A stretch of DNA of 38,124 nucleotides from Pseudomonadota bacterium (GTDB lineage Bacteria; Myxococcota_A; Polyangia; GCA-2747355). Under the pieces are notes generated by a model. The model was not told where the DNA came from. It searched no databases and saw only the letters and a list, made by a program, of their open reading frames with translations. A program made the translations under genes and the position numbers. The stretch covers positions 1-38,124 of the forward strand of contig PDPC01000043.1 of NCBI GenBank assembly GCA_002747355.1, in the 5' to 3' direction. Below are positions 17,373 to 24,809 of the stretch, one piece after another (positions within the stretch are counted from its first letter, which is position 1; each line of letters opens with the position of its first letter).

Positions 17373-17388
17373 CTGGGAAACGTCCCAG
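17373..17388 (+). promoter_or_regulatory. Small hairpin in the hydrolase leader
   Basis: CTGGGA (17373-17378) and TCCCAG (17383-17388) flank a 4-nt loop. The 3' arm overlaps the start of the AGAGGAG ribosome site (17387-17393), so the stem could modulate translation or be an operator. Confidence 0.35.
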
Positions 17389-17405
17389 AGGAGCGAGCGA
17401 CGGAA

Positions 17406-18299
17406 ATGGACGTAGCGCAGACGTCGTTTTTCTTCGAGCATCAGTCGAGGCGGCTCCTCGGCGTCTACTTGCCGGTGGAGCAGGGCGCTCCCGAGAAGGT
17501 GGCGGTGCTCTGCAACGGCTTCGCCGGCGAGCACGTGATCTGCCGACCACACCTGACCCACGCGGCGAGGCAGCTCGCGGCGCGGGGCATCCCTGCGCTG
17601 CGCTTCGATTACACAGGGTATGGCGACAGCGAGGGCGACTTCGTCGAGGCCACGCCTGAGCGCATGGCCGCCGACATCGAGGGCGCGATCGCGGAGGCCA
17701 TGCGTCGAAGCGGCGCGAGCAAGGCCGTGCTGATCGGCGTCCGCATGGGCGCGACGCTCGCGGCGCTCGTCGCCAGCCGGCGCGATGACGTCAGCGAGCT
17801 GCTGCTCTGGGAGCCACTGCCCGACCTCTGGAAATACATCTTCGCCGAGCTACGCCAGACGGTGGCGATGCAGACGCTGCTCTTTCGCGACGTGCGGGTC
17901 AACCGCGACACGATCGTCGAGAACGTCCTGGCCGAGCAGCCCTCGCTCGTCGACGGCTACAACATGAACTGTATCGACGACGGCTACCGGCTGGGCAAGG
18001 GCTTCATCGAAGGCGTCAAGCAGGTCAACCTGCTCGAGGCCCCACCAGCCCTCTGCGCGCGTACGCTGGTGCTGCACCTCCGCGAGCGCCCGGGCAAGCC
18101 TGGGCGGCCGCTGGTGCAGCTCGCAGAGAAGCTCGGGGCCGAGCTCGAGACGATCGTCCAACAGACCTTGATGTGGAAGCACGGTCGCTTCTACATGACC
18201 CACTCGCCGCTCGTGGTGGCGCGCAGCCTGGACTGGCTGGAGGGGAAGCCCGCGGCCCAGGACGATTCACCGGCGGCTGAGCAGGGGAGCCAGCCATGA
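17406..18299 (+). CDS. Alpha/beta hydrolase of the exosortase-A-associated hydrolase type (first of a pair)
   Basis: A 297-residue alpha/beta-hydrolase-fold protein. LCNGF follows the second strand, and ALRFDYTGYGDSEGDF is a strongly conserved block in exosortase-A-system hydrolases. The nucleophile elbow reads GVRMGA: the usual Ser of GxSxG is Arg, which I recall as typical of the second ortholog group of these hydrolases. It may therefore not be a classical serine hydrolase. A late His lies in MTHSPLVV. Family knowledge: these pairs accompany XrtA/PEP-CTERM and EPS loci; their reaction is not established. AGAGGAG is 12 bases upstream of the ATG, and the next gene overlaps it by ATGA. No exosortase is visible in the window. 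Confidence 0.75.
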   Translation: MDVAQTSFFFEHQSRRLLGVYLPVEQGAPEKVAVLCNGFAGEHVICRPHLTHAARQLAARGIPALRFDYTGYGDSEGDFVEATPERMAADIEGAIAEAMRRSGASKAVLIGVRMGATLAALVASRRDDVSELLLWEPLPDLWKYIFAELRQTVAMQTLLFRDVRVNRDTIVENVLAEQPSLVDGYNMNCIDDGYRLGKGFIEGVKQVNLLEAPPALCARTLVLHLRERPGKPGRPLVQLAEKLGAELETIVQQTLMWKHGRFYMTHSPLVVARSLDWLEGKPAAQDDSPAAEQGSQP

Positions 18300-19309
18300 G
18301 CGCTCGAATGGAAGAGGTGATCGCGTTCTCCTCGGGCGAGCATCAGCTCACCGGCATCCTCAACCCCGGCGACGGGAGCGGCGGCAAGAACCCGCGAGTT
18401 GGGATCGTCTTCGCCAACGCGGGCGCCCGCGGGCGTCTGGGCAGCACGTTTCAGTACCCGTACTACGCGCGGGAGCTGGCCAAGGCCGGCTACCCGTCGC
18501 TGCGCTTCGATCCGCACGGCATCGGCGACAGCGAGGGGCTGATCGAAGCGCGCGAGATGCAAGGCTTTTACGGCATGCTGCAGAGCGGCCTCTTCGTCGA
18601 TGACCTGCTGGTGGCGATCGAGGCGTTTCGTCGCCGGGTCAAGCCGCGCCGGATCGTGCTCTGGGGTGTCTGTGGAGGCGCGATCACCTCGCTGATCGCG
18701 GCCGCGAAGACCAACCTGGTCGACGGGGTGGTGTTGCTCTCCGTCCCCGTGCTGCTCGACAGCGCGGAGGAGGAGGGAGAGGTGATCCCGGCAGGATACG
18801 CGCGAGAGTACCTGATCGCGGCCTATGGCAAGAAGCTCTTCTCCCTCGAGGCTTGGATGAGGCTCTTTCGCGGGCAGAGCGAGCTCGATACGATCTGGTC
18901 GTACAGCGTGGCGATCGCGAAGGGGAGCATCGATAGGGTGCGCTCGGGGCTCGACCCGCGGGCGTTGGTCGAGCAGCTCAAGCGGCGCCTGCGGCGGATG
19001 CGCGCAGGGCGACGGCGTAAGGTGACTCACGATGCCGATCGACATCCCATGTTCAACGAGCGCTTCCTCACCTCGCTGGATCGGATGATCGCCTGCCATC
19101 ACCCGGCGCTCTTCGTCTTTGGCGAGGGCGACGCGATCCGCTGGCATTTCGAGGAGCACTTCCAGCAGCCCTTCTGGCAAGACGATCCGGCCTACGCCGA
19201 GCTCTGCGACGTGCACTACCTCGCGGGCTGCAACCACCTCTTCACGCTCCGGGAGTGGCAAGACCAGGCGCTGGACATCGCCCGGCCCTGGCTCGAGAAG
19301 CTGAGCTGA
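18296..19309 (+). CDS. Alpha/beta hydrolase of the exosortase-A-associated hydrolase type (second of a pair)
   Basis: A 337-residue paralogue of the preceding gene, coupled to it by an ATGA overlap. Conserved blocks are VGIVFANAGARGR after the early strand, SLRFDPHGIGDSEG, and the nucleophile elbow WGVCGGA, where the usual Ser is Cys. A C-terminal GCNHLFT supplies a candidate His. The Cys nucleophile and the FDxxGxGDSEG block match my memory of exosortase-A-associated hydrolase group 1. A basic insert near residues 220-245 (RRLRRMRAGRRRK) is unusual. Probable role: thioester or ester chemistry in EPS assembly, substrate unknown. It converges on the ATP-grasp/phosphatase gene with a 22-bp gap. 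Confidence 0.75.
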   Translation: MSARMEEVIAFSSGEHQLTGILNPGDGSGGKNPRVGIVFANAGARGRLGSTFQYPYYARELAKAGYPSLRFDPHGIGDSEGLIEAREMQGFYGMLQSGLFVDDLLVAIEAFRRRVKPRRIVLWGVCGGAITSLIAAAKTNLVDGVVLLSVPVLLDSAEEEGEVIPAGYAREYLIAAYGKKLFSLEAWMRLFRGQSELDTIWSYSVAIAKGSIDRVRSGLDPRALVEQLKRRLRRMRAGRRRKVTHDADRHPMFNERFLTSLDRMIACHHPALFVFGEGDAIRWHFEEHFQQPFWQDDPAYAELCDVHYLAGCNHLFTLREWQDQALDIARPWLEKLS

Positions 19310-19331
19310 GGTCGGCGTAGAGGAGGCGCTC

Positions 19332-21044
19332 TTACGCGAGCGCCGCCAACAGACCCTCGAGGGCCTCGTCGATCTGCGCTAGCACCTCGCTGGCGCGCTC
19401 CGGCTCGTCATAGGGATCGTCGATCTCCACCCCGCCGTCGCCCAGGGCGCCAAGCCAGACGCTCTTTCGCAGCGCGCTGTCGCTCATCGCCGCGAGGAGG
19501 TCGTGGTTGCGTTGGTCCATCAGCACGATCAGATCGGCGCGATCCAGCTCGTCTTGGGTCGCCAGCCGCGAGCGATGCTCGCTGACATCGAGGCCGCGGG
19601 CGGCGGCAGCTTCGACGATGAAATCGGGGCTCGGGCGGCCGATGTGATCGTGGAAGCCAGCGGATGAGACCTCGAGATCCTCGCCGGCGAGCTGCTGCAG
19701 GCGGATCCCGCCATAGGGGCTCCTGCAGATGTTGCCGTAGCAGAGCACCAGCACGCGCTTCACGCCGCGCTTGGCCGCCGCGCGGAGGCGACGCTTGGAG
19801 GTCGGGCCGGCCACACGGAGCAGCGCTTGGCGGCGGACCTTGCGGGCGATGATCATCGCCTCCTGACTCAGCGCGGTGGCGACCTCGTAGGTGATCGGGC
19901 CGGGGTCTGCGAGGCGGGCGCCGTCCCAGGTCTCCTTGCCGAGGAGCGGGCGGGCCCACTCGCAGAGGGCGCTGGGGATCGGGCGCTTGAGCAGCAGCGG
20001 GTTGTCGTCGTTGCGGTGCTTGATCGCGTGTTTGAGCCAGGCCAGCTCGCGGGAGAATCGCCGGGCGTAGACCTCGGTGCGGGCGGGCATGCGCTCGTCG
20101 GGGACGCGGTCTTCGAGGAGCATCTCGACCAGGGCGCGGGGGAAGTCGGCGCCGGCGAAGGTCGCCAGCGGTAGCGACCCCCAGAAGCGGCCGTTGATCT
20201 CGATCAGCCAGTGGCGATGGGTCTCGACGTCGACGCGAAACTCGATCATCGCGACGCCATGCCAGCTCAGGGCGCGCATCAGCCGGGCCGAGTCCTCGAC
20301 GAGGGCCGGCGCGGGCGTGACGGATTTGCGGTAGGAGCTGGCGCCGCCGGTGAGCGGCACCTCGTTGATCCGCTCATGGGCGAAGACGAGGACGAGCTCA
20401 CCGTGGCGGGCGAGCACCTCGATCCCGACGCCGCGGCCGGGGACCCATTGTTGTAGCTGCACCGGGGTCGAGGCCAGCAGCGCGAGGACCTCGCGGTTCA
20501 GCTGCTCGCGACCGGTGAACATCTGCGCCTGGTACTCTTGGGCGCGGCCATCCTTGAAGACCTTGGATTGGGTGGTCTTGACCACCACGGCGTCGCGGAT
20601 CCACTCGTCGAGGCGCGGATCATCGAGGTCGGCGGGGGAGGACGCGAGGATGTTGGAGGGCGAGCGCACGCCGATCTCTTCGCCGAGCAGGCGGACCTTC
20701 TCCTTGTCGAAGCCGATCGCCATCGCGTCAGCGGGGGGGAGCGCGAGGACGCCCTCGAGGTCCGGGTGATCGCGCCGGGCGGCCAGCGGGATCATCGTCT
20801 CCTCGGTGGGCGGGATGATCAGGCGGAAGCGGTGTCTGCACTGCATCGCGATCACCCAATCGGCGAAGCCCTGGCTGTGTTTCATCGGGTCTGGGTGGAC
20901 GTCTCGCAGGCGCGGGTAGCGCGAGGCGAACGACGGGTGGCGTTGCGAGGTGCCCGCGAGGCAGCAGTGATAGCCCGCCGCGCCAAGGCTCTGAGTGATG
21001 GCCAGTCCTGCGCTAGAGTCGCCGGCGACGATCAAGATGTCCAT
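19332..21044 (-). CDS. ATP-grasp / low-molecular-weight protein tyrosine phosphatase fusion
   Basis: A 570-residue two-domain protein. Residues 1 to ~380 are an ATP-grasp enzyme: MDILIVAGDSSAGLAI pre-ATP-grasp start, VVVKTTQSK in the nucleotide-binding part, and MIEFRVD...WLIEINGRFWGS, the Mg-ATP ligand signature of carboxylate-amine/thiol ligases. Residues ~428-570 are a complete low-molecular-weight PTP: LCYGNICRSP (Cys435, Arg441 of C-x5-R) and the DDPYD general-acid loop (Asp542/543). The ligase substrate is unknown. The phosphatase may dephosphorylate a tyrosine-phosphorylated EPS protein. The frame extends to 21446, but the ATG at 21042-21044 has AGGAGA upstream and begins the Rossmann strand. 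It follows the deacetylase gene by 35 bp, a probable operon. Confidence 0.88.
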   Translation of the reverse strand: MDILIVAGDSSAGLAITQSLGAAGYHCCLAGTSQRHPSFASRYPRLRDVHPDPMKHSQGFADWVIAMQCRHRFRLIIPPTEETMIPLAARRDHPDLEGVLALPPADAMAIGFDKEKVRLLGEEIGVRSPSNILASSPADLDDPRLDEWIRDAVVVKTTQSKVFKDGRAQEYQAQMFTGREQLNREVLALLASTPVQLQQWVPGRGVGIEVLARHGELVLVFAHERINEVPLTGGASSYRKSVTPAPALVEDSARLMRALSWHGVAMIEFRVDVETHRHWLIEINGRFWGSLPLATFAGADFPRALVEMLLEDRVPDERMPARTEVYARRFSRELAWLKHAIKHRNDDNPLLLKRPIPSALCEWARPLLGKETWDGARLADPGPITYEVATALSQEAMIIARKVRRQALLRVAGPTSKRRLRAAAKRGVKRVLVLCYGNICRSPYGGIRLQQLAGEDLEVSSAGFHDHIGRPSPDFIVEAAAARGLDVSEHRSRLATQDELDRADLIVLMDQRNHDLLAAMSDSALRKSVWLGALGDGGVEIDDPYDEPERASEVLAQIDEALEGLLAALA

Positions 21045-21079
21045 GAGCACTCTCCTGAGCAGTACCGGTCCGCGGACGA

Positions 21080-22105
21080 TCAGGCGGTGGCGTAGAACCA
21101 GCGCTCGATGCGGGCGATGGCGTTGGGCAGCTGCCCATAGATCCCTACTCGGCGTAAGTCGAAGGGGTCGCGTGTGGCGTCGTTGACGCCGTGTAGCGCG
21201 GTGACCGCGAGGCTGAAGCCGACCTGGCGTGCGGCGTCCCTCACAGCGTCGTTGTAATCCCTCTCTTTTCCGTTGGGGTAGGCGAAGCTCTCGACCTTCG
21301 TCTTGAGCCGCCCCTCGATCTCTTCTTTGCTCTGAGCCATTTCGCGTCGGGCGTCCTCGACCGGGATGCGCGTGAGGAAGGGATGGGAGACGGTGTGGGC
21401 TCCCGGCCGAAAGCCGGCGTTGTTCATCTCCGTGAGCTGCTCCCAAGTGCAGATCTCGCGCTTGCAGGCCTCCTCAACGGCGACGTTCAGGCGCTCGCCG
21501 AGCTCGTCGATCAGGGCGTCGGTGCGCGCTTTTTCCAAGTTCTGGAAGTGCTCGCCGAGCTGGGCTTGGGCGGCCAGGCGGCGGTCGATGGAGCTGAGGT
21601 CGAGGGTCAGGCCGTCGAGGTCGATGGGACCGTCTGGAGGTTGCGCGTGCTCGAGGATGAGGGCGAGGCGCGTGGACCACGGGACGTAGTCGTTGTTGAT
21701 GAAGCCCGTCGTGACGAAGACCGTCGCCGGCAGGTGGTAGCGGCGCAGGATCGGCAGCGCGAGGTGGTAGTTGTCTGCGTGGCCGTCGTCGAAGGTCAGC
21801 GCGATTCCGCGGGAGGGCACGCGTCCCGAGCGCCGGCGGCGCTCCAGCTCTTCGAGGGGGAGGACGTCGTAGTGTTTGGCGATGTAGGCACAGAAGGCGT
21901 CGAAGACGTCGACGTCGAGTCCCCGCCGAAAGGGGGTGGAGTCTTCGGTGATCTGGTGCAGCATCACGATCATCGCGCCCCGCTCGGGGAGCGGGATCAG
22001 CCCTGTGCGCTTGACCAGCCCGTCGAGACGCGTCGAGGCGTTGCGGAAGACAGAGACGGCGCCGCTGCGGTACATCAGCCAGAGCAGGTTGTCTTTGAGC
22101 TGCAC
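21080..22105 (-). CDS. Polysaccharide deacetylase (NodB homology)
   Basis: A 341-residue protein (GTG start; GGAGG at 22112-22116 just upstream). NodB motifs in order are: MIVMLHQI region, IALTFDDGHADNY (motif 1, catalytic base and metal Asp), GAHTVSHPFLT (motif 2, metal-binding histidines) and SFAYPNG (motif 3). It should remove N- or O-acetyl groups from the polysaccharide or from a lipid-linked precursor. There is no clear cleavable signal peptide, so it may work in the cytoplasm or through an amphipathic N-terminus. First gene of a two-gene minus-strand unit with the ATP-grasp/PTP fusion, and divergent from the beta-barrel gene. Confidence 0.9.
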   Translation of the reverse strand: MQLKDNLLWLMYRSGAVSVFRNASTRLDGLVKRTGLIPLPERGAMIVMLHQITEDSTPFRRGLDVDVFDAFCAYIAKHYDVLPLEELERRRRSGRVPSRGIALTFDDGHADNYHLALPILRRYHLPATVFVTTGFINNDYVPWSTRLALILEHAQPPDGPIDLDGLTLDLSSIDRRLAAQAQLGEHFQNLEKARTDALIDELGERLNVAVEEACKREICTWEQLTEMNNAGFRPGAHTVSHPFLTRIPVEDARREMAQSKEEIEGRLKTKVESFAYPNGKERDYNDAVRDAARQVGFSLAVTALHGVNDATRDPFDLRRVGIYGQLPNAIARIERWFYATA

Positions 22106-22188
22106 GAGGACCCTCCAGGCGCGACGATCGATCGCGGGTGGTCATTGAAGGCGAAGGTATGTGATCGACGAGAGCACGCGACAGCTCG

Positions 22189-22218
22189 ACGGTACTGTTC
22201 GACGATACTCTTTGTCAA
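22189..22218 (-). promoter_or_regulatory. Candidate promoter for the deacetylase operon
   Basis: On the minus strand a perfect TTGACA (22213-22218) is followed after 18 bp by the weak -10 TACCGT (22189-22194). The -35 is good and the -10 is poor. Confidence 0.3.
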
Positions 22219-22294
22219 CGACTCGAAAAGACGACGGTTTCTCGCAAGCCGAACCGGCATGAGCTATCCTTTCTGCTCGGCTCGAGGGCTGGCC

Positions 22295-22322
22295 TTGTGG
22301 AGGCTGGAACGTCGGGTACACT
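22295..22322 (+). promoter_or_regulatory. Candidate promoter for the beta-barrel gene
   Basis: TTGTGG (22295-22300), a 16-bp spacer and TACACT (22317-22322), with the ATG 26 bp after the -10 box. Confidence 0.35.
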
Positions 22323-22347
22323 TACGCGAGCGAGGCAGACCGAAACG

Positions 22348-23754
22348 ATGCGCAGACTGCTGATGCTGCTTGTCCTGGCCCTCGGCCTGTTGGCCGCGCC
22401 CGCGGTGTGGGCGCAGGTCCGCTTCGAAGTCAACGGGCTCTTGAACACCGGCTACACCACCAACCGCAACCCGGGCGCAGACGAGGCCACCGCCGAAGCC
22501 GACGCGTTCTTCGAGTTCGGCAGCGGGGTGACGGCGTCGATGGTCGACGGGCGGATGCTGCACGCGCTGCGTTACGATCTGACCGGGACGGTCTTCGTCG
22601 GAGACGGAGAGGCCGCGTCGTTTCAGAACGCGCTGAGCTACCTGAGCCTCTACGAGATCCGTCCGACCGTGCGTTTGGGGGTCGGTATCACGGGAAGCCA
22701 GGGCCGTCAGGGCAGCTTCCGGGTCAACCCCACCGAGCAGGTGGTGCAGCCTCAGCGACCGGGGACGGTATGGTTTATCGGGGCGTCGGCGCAGCAGCGC
22801 TTGGATTGGGCGGTGAGCTCGCAGTGGGACCTCTCCGAGGCGTTTCAGACAGATTGGTTCATCCCGACGAACAACCCCTTCGGGACAGACGGTGATCTCA
22901 CAGAGCAAGACGCTGGGCAGTATACGGGCAGCTTCGATCTCGGATTTGGCGCGCAGCGCACGTGGCATAACATCGCCCTGATCCTCTCGCCGCGCGGGCA
23001 GTATCTGATCAACGCGCTCCCAAACGCCGCTGACGAGAACGCTCGGTTTCAGCACGCGTGGTTGTTTACGGGCACTGCAGGGCTGCGCTGGGACTTCGCG
23101 CGCAGCTGGACGATGGGGGTAGAGGCTGGCGCGCAGCTGTCGCTCGAGGGGGACTTCTCGGAGGTCGCCCAGCCAGGGCCGGTCGGACGGGCGACCCTCG
23201 GCTATCGCTGGCAGCGCTGGAGCGCTGGGCTCTCCGCAGGCTATGAGCAGACCCCGAACATCCAGGTCGCGACGATCTTCGAGGGAGCGACCCTTGCGCT
23301 GAACGGCGTGATGCCAGTGGGACACAGACGGCTTCGGATGTGGATCGAGGGGGCTGTGGGCTACACGTATAGCTCACCGGTCGGCGATATCGTGCTCGGT
23401 GAGACCGCTGGCATCAACGACGCCGTCGACATCCACACGATAGGGGTCGATGTCGCCTACAACTGGCGCTTCTCTGACGTGATGGAGGTGGCCATCCGAT
23501 ACCAGTTTGGCATGCAACGATCGGTAGGATTGACACCCGAGAACTCAGGATCCTTCGCTCAGGACTTCACTGTACACGTTGGCATGCTCTCGCTGCGCTT
23601 CAACTACCCGGCGCGCCGCAACCGCCGTCGCCGGCGGCGTGGGCTCGGGGGCCCGAGCCGCGTCGACCGTGAAGAGTGGGACTCGATCTTCAACCCGACT
23701 CCTGGCCGCTCGAACAACGATCAGCCACCGCCCAACAGCGGCAACGGCTCCTAA
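22348..23754 (+). CDS. Outer-membrane beta-barrel protein of the EPS locus
   Basis: A 468-residue protein. The ATG at 22348 gives a clean signal peptide (MRRLLMLLVLALGLLAAPAVWAQ); the longer frame from 22297 adds only non-signal residues. The mature part is a series of alternating hydrophobic/polar strands with turns rich in Gly, Asn and Asp and aromatic girdle residues (e.g. WSAGLSAGYEQ and VGYTYSSPV), as in transmembrane beta-barrels. It ends in a basic stretch (RRNRRRRRR) and a Pro/Asn-rich tail rather than the terminal aromatic residue expected of a classical barrel, so this tail may project from the barrel. It sits before the Wza gene and may assist secretion or surface attachment. Homologues named only as EPS-associated barrels would fit. 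Confidence 0.68.
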   Translation: MRRLLMLLVLALGLLAAPAVWAQVRFEVNGLLNTGYTTNRNPGADEATAEADAFFEFGSGVTASMVDGRMLHALRYDLTGTVFVGDGEAASFQNALSYLSLYEIRPTVRLGVGITGSQGRQGSFRVNPTEQVVQPQRPGTVWFIGASAQQRLDWAVSSQWDLSEAFQTDWFIPTNNPFGTDGDLTEQDAGQYTGSFDLGFGAQRTWHNIALILSPRGQYLINALPNAADENARFQHAWLFTGTAGLRWDFARSWTMGVEAGAQLSLEGDFSEVAQPGPVGRATLGYRWQRWSAGLSAGYEQTPNIQVATIFEGATLALNGVMPVGHRRLRMWIEGAVGYTYSSPVGDIVLGETAGINDAVDIHTIGVDVAYNWRFSDVMEVAIRYQFGMQRSVGLTPENSGSFAQDFTVHVGMLSLRFNYPARRNRRRRRRGLGGPSRVDREEWDSIFNPTPGRSNNDQPPPNSGNGS

Positions 23755-23843
23755 CCTAACCAGGGTGTGAGCAAGACGAGGTCACGATGGCCGAAGAGAC
23801 TCTGAAGAGCGAGGCGAAGCCGAGTCGGCGATCGGTCGGTAGC

Positions 23844-23959
23844 CTGCGAGCACCCCCACACACTCGGGACCGAGCGGGGCACCGCACTGCCGGCCGCTTT
23901 CGTAGCCGAAGACATGAGCCATACCGGTGGTCTGGCTGCTAGGCCTCAGCTTCGAGCGG
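23844..23959 (-). repeat. Dispersed repeat family A, copy A2 (inverted)
   Basis: Read on the minus strand it carries GTATGGCTCATGTCTTCGGC, TACGAAAGCGGC, CGGCAG, CCCGCTCGGTCCCGA and GTGTGTGGG in the same order as A3 and A5. It lies between the barrel gene and the Wza gene and is the only inverted copy. A 1-nt deletion relative to A3 shifts any reading frame through it. Confidence 0.8.
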
Positions 23960-24007
23960 ACAAACACCTCTAAGTCGATCTACATTGAAGACGGAGCTAG
24001 TAGACCC

Positions 24008-24625
24008 ATGGCCAAGGCAACACGCTGTACGACTTTATTTGCGCTGACGTTGATCGCTGGTTTGGCGCTCGGGGCTTGCAAGACGGTTCGTCCCTATGAC
24101 TACTCGAAGGAGCCGGATCCGCGCACGAACAAGCGCGGTTTCGTGATCGGCCCCGCCGATCAGGTGCGTATCACCGTCTGGCGCCACGGCGACTTGACGA
24201 CGACGGCGACGGTTCGGCCTGACGGGATCATCACCATGCCGCTGATCGGCGATATCAAGGCCGCCGGTCGCAATACAAAGCAGCTACGCGAAGAAATCCG
24301 CGCTCGCCTGGGCAAGTTCTATAAGGATGCGCAGCTGACGATCACCGTCGCTGTCACCAACGTGGTCAGCTACCGGTTCACGGTCAGCGGGCAGGTCTCC
24401 CGCCCAGGCCTTTTTACGTCGAGTCGTTTCGTAACGGTTCAAGAGGCGATCGCCATGGCGGGTGGCCCAACGCGCTTCGCGAAGCCTGACCTAGCGGTGG
24501 TCGTGCGTCGGGGCGATGACGGTAGGGTTCGACGTATTCCGATCGACTACCCCGCGATCGCTTCAGGACAATCGCCCGAACAGAATATCGTGTTGCTGCG
24601 GGGCGACGTCGTTCACATCCCTTGA
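24008..24625 (+). CDS. Short Wza-type polysaccharide export lipoprotein
   Basis: A 205-residue outer-membrane lipoprotein with signal ALTLIAGLALGAC (lipobox Cys). Residues ~48-125 are the Poly_export domain (FVIGPADQVRITVW...VRPDGIITMPLIGDIKAAG...LTITVAV). Residues ~125-205 are one SLBB domain (FTVSGQVSRPGLFTSSRFVTVQEAIAMAGG...LLRGDVVHIP). It lacks the extra SLBB repeats and C-terminal helix of Escherichia coli Wza (~380 residues), like many short export proteins paired with GumC-type co-polymerases. It should form the export channel with the Wzz-like protein. The start at 24008 is preferred over 23927 because the upstream part lies in repeat A2 and the lipoprotein signal begins here. The stop codon TGA lies inside repeat copy A3. 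Confidence 0.9.
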   Translation: MAKATRCTTLFALTLIAGLALGACKTVRPYDYSKEPDPRTNKRGFVIGPADQVRITVWRHGDLTTTATVRPDGIITMPLIGDIKAAGRNTKQLREEIRARLGKFYKDAQLTITVAVTNVVSYRFTVSGQVSRPGLFTSSRFVTVQEAIAMAGGPTRFAKPDLAVVVRRGDDGRVRRIPIDYPAIASGQSPEQNIVLLRGDVVHIP

Positions 24626-24784
24626 GAGCGCCTCCACAGATCCCTCCCGTCGCCGGGTGTAGCGCTGCCGGTCGAGGTCTCAGAACGTTCGCCGTACCAC
24701 CCGTATGGCTCATGTCTTTGGCTACGAGACCGGCTCGGCAGCTCAGCACCCGGCTCGGTCCCGACTGTGTGGGGAAGCTCTTGA
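24622..24784 (+). repeat. Dispersed repeat family A, copy A3
   Basis: Full-length copy. It starts TTGAGAGCGCC, contains CGTCGCCGGG, GTATGGCTCATGTCTTTGGC, TACGAGACCGGCTCGGCAGC and CACCCGGCTCGGTCCCGA, and ends GGGGAAGCTCTTGAGG. It aligns along its whole length with A5 (I estimate roughly three quarters identity by eye). The TGA of the first motif is the stop codon of the Wza gene; the 3' end is 26 bp from the next gene's ATG. Confidence 0.85.
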
Positions 24785-24809
24785 GGTCGACAACGACAGG
24801 AGGATAGAG

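Noticed and set aside
17275-17550. N-terminal extension of the GT2 gene (Arg-rich, from 17550)
   Set aside because: It overlaps the divergent promoter and hydrolase gene, and a good ribosome site precedes the GTG at 17274.
21045-21446. N-terminal extension of the ATP-grasp/PTP gene
   Set aside because: The sequence is antisense/shadow of the deacetylase gene; AGGAGA and a Rossmann start mark 21044.
23787-23942. 51-codon frame beginning MAEETLKSEAKPSRR between the barrel and Wza genes
   Set aside because: It runs through repeat A2 antisense, and the same frame is broken by a 1-nt indel relative to A3 and A5, so it is not a conserved peptide.
24705-24809. Upstream extension of the SGNH-like gene starting MAHVFGYETG, similar to a frame in repeat A5
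   Set aside because: The similarity comes from the DNA repeat; the AGGAGG site and lipoprotein signal place the start at 24810. Differences between copies are often amino-acid changing, and A2 is frameshifted.
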